Positions 57,424 through 64,000 of a DNA stretch of 64,000 nucleotides are shown here, in pieces. Origin of the DNA: Cryptomeria japonica (Eukaryota; Streptophyta; Pinopsida; Cupressales; Cupressaceae); contig NC_081406.1 of the NCBI RefSeq assembly GCF_030272615.1, forward strand, positions 145,242,091 to 145,306,090, read 5' to 3'. Both the position numbers and the translations under genes were made by a program. The first letter of the stretch is position 1. Each line of letters begins with the position of its first letter. The notes under the pieces were generated by a model. That model saw nothing but the letters and a program-made list of their open reading frames with translations, did not search any database and was not told the DNA's origin.

Positions 57424-58099
57424 GTTTTTTTGCTAAGTCTATTGGTTTCATTTCGCTAATGTTTTTTCTTTATATTTAATCTTTTTCATAGAGCGACATT
57501 CATTTGACACATAACACAAACATGGATGTATCTCCCAGCCATTCTACCCAGTAGGTAAACCTCATTGTAATTGTACAAATTAGGTAGAAGCAAAATGTTA
57601 TATTATTATGTTCTTTTCTCGAGGGTTTTCGAGTAATTTTGATAATGTTACTAATATTCTTGTCACAAACGAATGTTCAGGGAAAGGCACCTGCATTACC
57701 TAATAACAATACAACGGTGGACTCACTATTATGTTCTGATGACATCACATATTCCACAGACCCTGTCGCAATGATGAGAAAGATAAAAAAAAAAGTTAAT
57801 AGATAAATTATTGCTTTGGCATACCAAGTCCCTCAAATTGATGCAATAAAAGAGAGGTTGCAACAATTGATGCAGAGAGCACAAAACTTGCAAGTAAGAA
57901 GTAATGAAATCTTTAATTATAACATAAGTTCAAAAATGGTTTATATTTTATACTCTTTTAGGTCAGGAACTAAAATATGTACGTGTTATTTTTATAGGAA
58001 ATATTGCGTCCTCATCAAGCTGGTGGCCATGATCAGGGTACTCCAAGTAGTTTACATGATGACCATGTTCCATACATTAAAAATACTTTGATGCTCTGA

Positions 58100-59443
58100 T
58101 ATATCTTTTATGTGTTCGCAAGCTCCTTGTTGTTATCAAACATGTGACTTCCCTGCACATTTTATAATTGTTGCAGAACATCCATACTATAACTCGTCAA
58201 CTAGGGATAACCTTCCACTCAAGGTCATTTGACTCACACACCATTTGACTCTATTTTTTATGCCTCCATACATAGAACAATACATTCATACATCCTTCAA
58301 GGTCTCACAACACCCAGGTTGCCAAGTCACAATTCATTGACTCAAACATACCAATTAGGACAATCATTATCTAAGACTCCATACCCTCACTTTGGAAATC
58401 TCAATCACTCCCAATGGAATTCAACATTACTCCTAGGGTTTAATTAGACCCCCACATACCAACACATTACTTGGTTTGCACATTAGAGATAATATTCTCA
58501 CTATTTTCATAAGTTGATAGTCTATGTAAAGTTTAGGACAACCACAAAGGAATTAGGCAATCACTTGTCATAAACACCCAATATTGACTCAAGACACTCA
58601 ACCCTCCTTCCAAACATACACCACACACCGAGGTTTCCATCCATACTATCTTCCAAGACTATTTTTCATTCAACCTTCACATGTCAAAAGCTTTTTATCA
58701 TTGTTTTCAAGTTTGTTGTCATGAGGCAATACAAGAGGACAGTCATGTCACATCTTTGGTTCAAGGTCTTTTAAGGCTTCAAAAATCCTTTGAAATATTT
58801 TTGATGACACCCTACACACCTTATTAAACCCCCAAAAACAAACCAACACTCATTCATATGTACTTTTGCACCAAACCCTCACAAATCTACCTTTTCACGG
58901 TCCTTCTTGGACTGAGACAGCCAAAATAGTCACAAAAGTCTTCAAATCACATGCCAAACTTGAAGTGAAAACACTGCAAACTTGATTAAATTCAAGTACA
59001 CAATATAATACAGATTTATGCCCATTTGTGGGCTTATTTGGCAAAGAAAATAAAAGATATTACATTTTGAGTGCTTGTTGCAGCCCTGGGTAGGGTTTGG
59101 ACAATTTTCACCAAAATGACTATAACTTTTCAAAAACAGATCCAAAATTAATGAAACCAAAAGGAAATGAAATTATATTCATGCCACTTTAATCTCCAAC
59201 TAGTTTCCAAATCCAATTAATGCATTTGATGGTGGAAAACATGTGGATAATAGACTGCAATATTCAGAAAACTGAGAAAGAGTGCAGGGAATTCAAAAGT
59301 GTTTATTATTCAAAGGCTCTAAAATCAATTGTTCTACTTTAAAAAATTGGTCTTAGTTCCTCATTGTGCTCTTGGTGTTCCTGCACCACTGTGTTATTTC
59401 TCATATATTTAATGTTTTGGATATTTAATGCATTATTCTTCAG
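58100..59443. other. Non-coding stretch inside the SET cassette
   Basis: Pyrimidine-rich on the plus strand with many cacacacc/cattcat words. I see no domain and no LTR ends; probably a large intron or an unrecognised repeat. Confidence 0.3.
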
Positions 59444-60253
59444 GTGATGTCCATGTTCCTATGCAAACGTCGCCTCATCAGATCCCATCAACCCCACCTA
59501 TATTGCCAACTGCAATGTCGACAACATGCAACATGCAGACATCCAGTAGTGTACATCATACTGACCCTGAAGTTGGTAGATCCCTCTTTTTCTCTATTTT
59601 TTTATGTGTTTATTTCCCTTGAAGTGTTCTTTCTTGGGGGCATTTCATAGTGGATTAATTTTTTGTAGCAAGACATGCACATGAGGATGCAGAGGCCACT
59701 AGTGGTGATACCATAACAACTTTTCCTAGATATTCCCATATTGCTAGTACGGGAACGTTGCCAGTCACATTTGTGGTGACCGAAGATTTTCTTCCCATAA
59801 AGATAGAGAAGGTTCCATGTACTTTAAAATTATTATGCTATATAGAGTAATTGTAATTTACTTATTGATAACTCATTTTGGACTAATCATCCCATGATTT
59901 GTTTGCAAGAAATGATATTTTTTTATAAAAATCTTAATTAAATTACATTGGAGATATTCGGGCCCACCATACGTAAATGTTGGAATGAGCAAGAAAAAAA
60001 GTTAAAAGATGAGCTCATAAACTGTTTGGTTGGGTTGTTCAGAAATGACACATTCGAGAAAAGCAAGGTCCTTGACCAAGAACATCTAAAGTATGTGAGG
60101 GACTAGTATAGGACACATTTAGAGAAGAACAAAAAGTATGAGCGTCCCCCCATGATTCTAGAGAGGGAGTGGAAAGACCTAATTTTGGATGCAAAGGAGA
60201 GAGTTGAAAAGAAAAAAGGAAATACACCACGAGGCAGAAGAAGGTATGTGATA

Positions 60254-61349
60254 CTGTAATGTCCCTTTAAGTTAACACTTAGGAAATAGGGACAAATAAC
60301 TCAAAAAACCAATTAAGAGAGACTTCCTCAAAATCTTACGTAGGAGTAAGAATGACAATCTATGATACCTTGAATGTTTATATTATATATTTGATGATAA
60401 TATCACTGTTATCTATAATATGATAATTGGATTGATATGATTGCACAATTATGAATACATTGTTATGTCTGTTATGACGATACGAGTGTGCAATTTAGGA
60501 ATGTCTTGTAATGTCTGATTCTTCAATATCTATATGCAACTCAAAAAGGGTATCACTTATAGCAATGAGTTTCTATGTTTGATCTATATATTATAATGCA
60601 ACAATAATGGTGATGTTGTTTTTGATCTTGACAATATGCTCTTACAATACTGGTGTTGTCTTTGATTATTACCTTATATGAATGCAACTGTATTATGCCA
60701 AGAGACTGTTGTTGTATGAATAAATCCAATGAAGGATATGAATAACAAATAAAATATTTGTAATGATCCTCAATTGAGAGAGATTCATTTCCTACTTATA
60801 TCTTGAAAATTGATAGAATGCCTACAAGAGACACGTCTTTTGTCTCTTCATAACAATTGGTTTGTCATCCAAGGAATACTGATTAGTGTTCTTATCATAA
60901 TCGTTGTATAACTATCTCTAACATAAAAAAACTCCTTTCTTTTTTAATCCATCTTGGATAACCATTTGATGATGTATCTTGTCCTTAAATCGATATTACT
61001 TACTAATATAAATCATTGTGTTCTCATTATATCAATGCTCGTCTCACTTTGTCATACTCGATCTGCGTATTATCTCCTACTTGATATCTTTAATGATTAA
61101 TTGATATATTCATTTCTAACCATAATATATCTATAGCTTCTTCAATCTTGATCAAGGCGATCAAACCCTTCATTGTAGTTGATTCTTATTATATGTTTAA
61201 TGCTTTATGATTGATTTTTCTCTTATCATTATAAATTATTTGTGACTTCCAATATGATCGATGATTGCAATGTCCCCCATCTTTCCTTTAAATCGACAGC
61301 TCCTTCTATGGACCTCCTCCATGCTTAGGTCTACAATGGGGACATGACA
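60254..61349 (-). mobile_element. Gypsy-type LTR (1,096 bp)
   Basis: On the minus strand it starts TGTCATGTCCCC (61349) and ends GGGACATTACA (60254), so the ends are near-perfect inverted repeats of 11 bases. On its right, minus-strand CTCAAGAGGGGGAAAC is a good polypurine tract, identifying this as the 3' LTR of a minus-strand element whose internal part extends right. The element is cut at 62308 by a copia LTR. Confidence 0.7.
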
Positions 61350-61365
61350 GTTTCCCCCTCTTGAG
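61350..61365 (-). promoter_or_regulatory. Polypurine tract
   Basis: CTCAAGAGGGGGAAAC on the minus strand directly before the LTR start, the usual plus-strand primer site. Confidence 0.7.
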
Positions 61366-62308
61366 TTTGCTTGTCCTCAAGAAATTCTTGTTTGTCTTGT
61401 TTTGTGGATGAACCTGTATATAGATTAGTAGCACCAAACATATAATCATATAAATTAAAGTAATGATAAATGTTAGTAAATTTTTCTACTTATTTTTCAT
61501 TGTATCTATGGAAACTTAGAGGGGCTGGCTTCCTTGAGCCGTTATGCCCCATTGGAGAGAGACTGGCTTCCTTGAGCCATCTCTTGTCCAACCTGGGAGG
61601 GACTAGCTTTCTTTGAGCTATTGCCTAACTTGAGAGGGACTGACTTCCTTAAGCCATTCTATCTACTTGAGGGAGACTGGCTTCCTTGAACCATCTCTAT
61701 CGAACTTGGGAGGAATTGGCTTCCTTGAGCCCATTAACCCAATCTTAAGAGGAACCGCCTTCTTTGTGCCATAATTCCTCTACATTTATTTATGCTTGGA
61801 AGTAATGGGGGCTTCCCTTAAGCCATTTCTACACCAAGCCTAAGAGACTTACTTGCTCTGCTTGGTGGCTTAGGTCAACCTTTATGCCATTCTCATTCCC
61901 TTAAGTTAGTTGACTTTATATTAGTCTCTATTTATACTTGGAAGGAATGGGGACTTATCTTGAGCCATTTCTACACCAAGCGTAAGAGACTTGCTTGCTC
62001 TGCTTGGCGGCTCAGGCCAGCCTTTGTGCCATTCTCATCCCCTTCTTCAGAGGGAGGGAGAGTCTATCGGACCCATTTCTACACCAAACCTAAGAGAGGT
62101 TGCTCTCTACAACCTTCTTACTCCACTTGGCGGTCCTTATTTTCTTTTCACATCCTGAGTCCCCTACGTATTTTTCGAAGAATTGGGGTCTTTATGAGTC
62201 ATTCCTACACCAAGCATCTACTTGGTGGCCCTTCCTATCCTGACCACCATTCTCACTTCCCTCTTTTGGTCGATTGGAACCAAATTGCTTACTCTTTAAG
62301 GTAATGTT
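61366..62308 (-). other. 3' internal region of the truncated gypsy element
   Basis: No open frame of note. GAGGACAAGCAAACTC (minus) near 61362-61377 resembles the ends of polyproteins in some plant gypsy elements. Most of the rest is a minisatellite. Confidence 0.45.
61515..62250. repeat. Two-level minisatellite (about 50 bp and about 150 bp units)
   Basis: The first part (61515-61775) has six degenerate copies of gagggactggcttccttgag-type units. The second part has longer units (61795, 61953, then weaker at 62060 and 62190) with catttctacaccaagc and ttgctctgcttggcggct. Confidence 0.75.
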
Positions 62309-63421
62309 TGTTGGTATTATGGATGTGTTGCATTAGTTTTGTCATTGATGTCAACACTTATCCTTTTGGAGGTCTACATTGTTGATTTAGCATTATGGTT
62401 ATATTGGTTTACTGTTGAACTGACACATTGTGTTCATTGGCAAGTTCAGTGACTTATGCACAGTCATCAGTATATTGTTCACCGACAGGTTATATGGTTC
62501 ACCGGTACTGATGATGACTTGTTATCATCTGAAGATCACTTGATTATGTCGAAGACATGGTTTGTATACTTGGTTTTGGTGTTTTGGTTATTGGTCTAAT
62601 CGGGTTGACATACTTGTTGTTACTGACAGATTGGTCTAGGTTATGGAGTGGTATGCTTTATCTATTCCAGATCAACACGACACATTATGGAGATGATTTA
62701 TTGATTGAATATTGTTGTGAATGTATTGAGACGATATGATGCATCGGATCAAGACTTATTTGTAATTGATTTTAATTGTAATATTCTTAGTGAGCCGACA
62801 TAGACGTTTGGTCTTAGGTTCTGTATATATATGTAAGATCTCATTTGTGAGATGACAGAATAGGATATGTTTAAGGTATGGTATTGTAACATGGTATGTT
62901 CGAATATTGAAGATCATATGAGCAAACCATAGAGAAGGTTCAAGGAAGGTTTGAAGGCGTTTATCAGAGCTTAACCGGTACTGAATCCAACATTGGAGAT
63001 GCTATTTTGAGTAGTACATTATTCTAGGATTTAACCATCCTACTGTATTCATTGTGACTCCCATTTGAGCAGTGTGCTCTAGGCGGTTGGCCTTTCTGCA
63101 TGTGCAGACCCCATTTGTATACACATACTATCTGTAGTAGTATCATTTGATTGTGGGTAAGGTTTCCCACCATGTTTTTTCCCCTTATATGGTTTCCATG
63201 TCAAAATCTTTGTGTTATGTGTTGTGGATGTTGTTTCTCTTTCTATTTTATGCATTAAGTTTTACCGGTATTGATATTAACTGCTAATCTGTTAATCGAC
63301 AATAAGTTTGGTTTACCAGTATCAAGTATCAAGTTTGATTGTTATAATTGGGTTGAAATTCATTGACAATTGATTCACCCCCCTCCCCCCCCCCCCTCAG
63401 TTTCCCTTCCGGTTCCTAACA
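62309..63421 (+). mobile_element. 5' LTR of copia element F (1,113 bp)
   Basis: Starts TGTTGGTATTATGGATGTG and ends CCGGTTCCTAACA, followed by the primer site. A long C-run box (63372-63396) sits near its end. Confidence 0.8.
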
Positions 63422-63423
63422 AT

Positions 63424-63434
63424 TGGTATCAGAG
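63424..63434 (+). promoter_or_regulatory. Primer-binding site of element F
   Basis: TGGTATCAGAG, the common plant copia site complementary to initiator methionine tRNA, two bases after the LTR end. Confidence 0.85.
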
Positions 63435-63478
63435 ATAAGTCCTCTTTTTGCAGAAACCTAACAACTTGAGGAGATCCT

Positions 63479-64000
63479 ATGGCAACAAACATTTTCAGGA
63501 AGGACAGTCCTAAACTTGATGGAACTAACTATGGCATATGGAAGATCAGAATGGAGACACATTTGAATTGCATTGGAAGAGACATATGGGAAGTTACAAA
63601 GAATGGCTATGTTGGTCCTACTCTGAATCAACCTAATCCACCAACATTGGGTAAAGATCAAGAAAACGATTGCAAAGCAAGAGAAGCACTTTTGAGCGCA
63701 TTATCAGATCAACAAATCATGAGATTATCAGACCGATCTACTACTAAAGCTATTTGGGATAAATTAGAGACATTGAATGAAGGAGATACCATTTTCAAAA
63801 TTGTAAAACTAGAATGTTACCGGGTCAGGTATGAAAATTTGAAAATGGAAGAAGATGAAAGAATTTATGCTTTTATGGAAAGAGTTAATGAAATTGTTTT
63901 AGGAATACAATGTTGTGGAGGATCCTTAAGTGAAGATGAAATTGTTTCTAAATTTTTAGGAGATTTGCCACCAACTTACAAAATGAAAGTAACTTCTATT
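63479..64000 (+). CDS. Gag of copia element F (partial, open to the window edge)
   Basis: ATG at 63479, 45 bases after the primer site; 174 codons read without a stop to the end of the window. It begins MATNIFRKDSPKLDGTNYGI, contains IWKIRMETHLNCIG, AIWDKLETLNEGDTI, YENLKMEEDERIYAFMERV and FLGDLPPTYKMKV: the DUF4219-like start followed by the UBN2 gag family of Ty1/copia. It would form the particle capsid. With a full LTR, a canonical primer site and an intact frame, it is the best preserved coding unit of any element here. The zinc knuckle and pol lie beyond the window. Confidence 0.9.
   Translation, partial: MATNIFRKDSPKLDGTNYGIWKIRMETHLNCIGRDIWEVTKNGYVGPTLNQPNPPTLGKDQENDCKAREALLSALSDQQIMRLSDRSTTKAIWDKLETLNEGDTIFKIVKLECYRVRYENLKMEEDERIYAFMERVNEIVLGIQCCGGSLSEDEIVSKFLGDLPPTYKMKVTSI

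Larger units (their letters stand above)
56298..60242 (+). pseudogene. Decayed multi-exon gene with SET-like and En/Spm-like segments
   Basis: Candidate exons with canonical borders: 56298-56347 (tgcag / gtataag), about 56484-56763, 56836-57420 (SET-like), 57681-57893 (ttcag / gtaagaa), 57998-58089, 59444-59575 (ttcag / gtagatc), 59669-59818 (tgtag / gtacttt) and about 59945-60242 (/ gtatgtg). The last reads RPPMILEREWKDLILDAKER and KKKGNTPRGRRR, similar in pattern to plant En/Spm (Ptta) transposon proteins. Another exon carries a coiled coil (IDAIKERLQQLMQRAQNLQ). Stops occur in several exons. 58100-59440 has no coding signal and would be an intron or an insertion. I infer a transposon-borne gene, because CACTA-like DNA precedes it. 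It is cut on the right by the LTR at 60254. Confidence 0.45.

Noticed and set aside
58100-59443. Possible host gene in the SET cassette interior
   Set aside because: Only short frames with no motifs; more likely intron or repeat.
1-64000. tRNA or rRNA genes
   Set aside because: No cloverleaf with A/B boxes and no rRNA-like conserved stretches were recognised by eye; TGGTATCAGAG sites are primer-binding sites, not tRNA genes.

Overview
The window looks like intergenic DNA from a large, A+T-rich, repeat-filled plant genome. Nearly all of it is nested, decayed LTR retrotransposons of both plant superfamilies (Ty3/gypsy Tat-like and Ty1/copia). A gymnosperm (conifer or yew relative) is my best guess, from the long decayed LTR elements, the Tat-type elements with long leaders, and the gene-poor setting; the sequence alone does not prove this. 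I see no intact host gene, rRNA, tRNA or CRISPR array. Most coding stretches are pseudogenes broken by stops and frameshifts. The only frame that stays open throughout its visible length with a full structural context is the copia gag that runs off the right edge (63479-64000).

Layout. 1-2326: a broken coiled-coil ORF and low-complexity DNA. 2327-12864: Tat-like element A on the minus strand (LTR 12080-12864, 2.2-kb leader with short GC-rich repeats, gag, protease, G-patch-like segment, RT, RNase H, a second RNase H, integrase); no left LTR was found. 12865-13854: a copia remnant with one LTR. 14285-19039: copia element B, minus strand, cut off in gag. 19040-21253: an LTR-like stretch with a TATA box, AT-rich tandem repeats and a small acidic reading frame.

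21254-47690: a compound of two minus-strand gypsy elements (C and D-int) that share a middle LTR (35432 to about 36319). Both carry, downstream of pol, a long extra ORF ('xORF', about 1,190 codons) that I cannot assign to a family. In the first copy xORF is split by a 2.5-kb solo LTR (24324-26847); in the second by a whole copia element (38071-45290). Both insertions have near-matching 5-bp target duplications.

47692-55421: a mosaic. It holds a CACTA-like terminus, a 203-bp direct repeat, a recognisable fragment of the transcription elongation factor gene SPT6, another unassigned gene-like fragment, two related LTRs, and a third, better preserved xORF relative (474 codons open). 55640-60242: a decayed intron-containing cassette encoding a SET-domain-like segment and a region resembling plant En/Spm-type transposon proteins, next to subterminal-repeat-like DNA shared with 47998-48430. 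60254-62308: a gypsy LTR and a minisatellite-bearing 3' region. 62309-64000: the 5' LTR, primer-binding site and open gag of copia element F.

The features of most interest are the xORF family, the tandem element with a shared LTR, the two RNase H arrangements, the captured SPT6 fragment and the SET-domain cassette.
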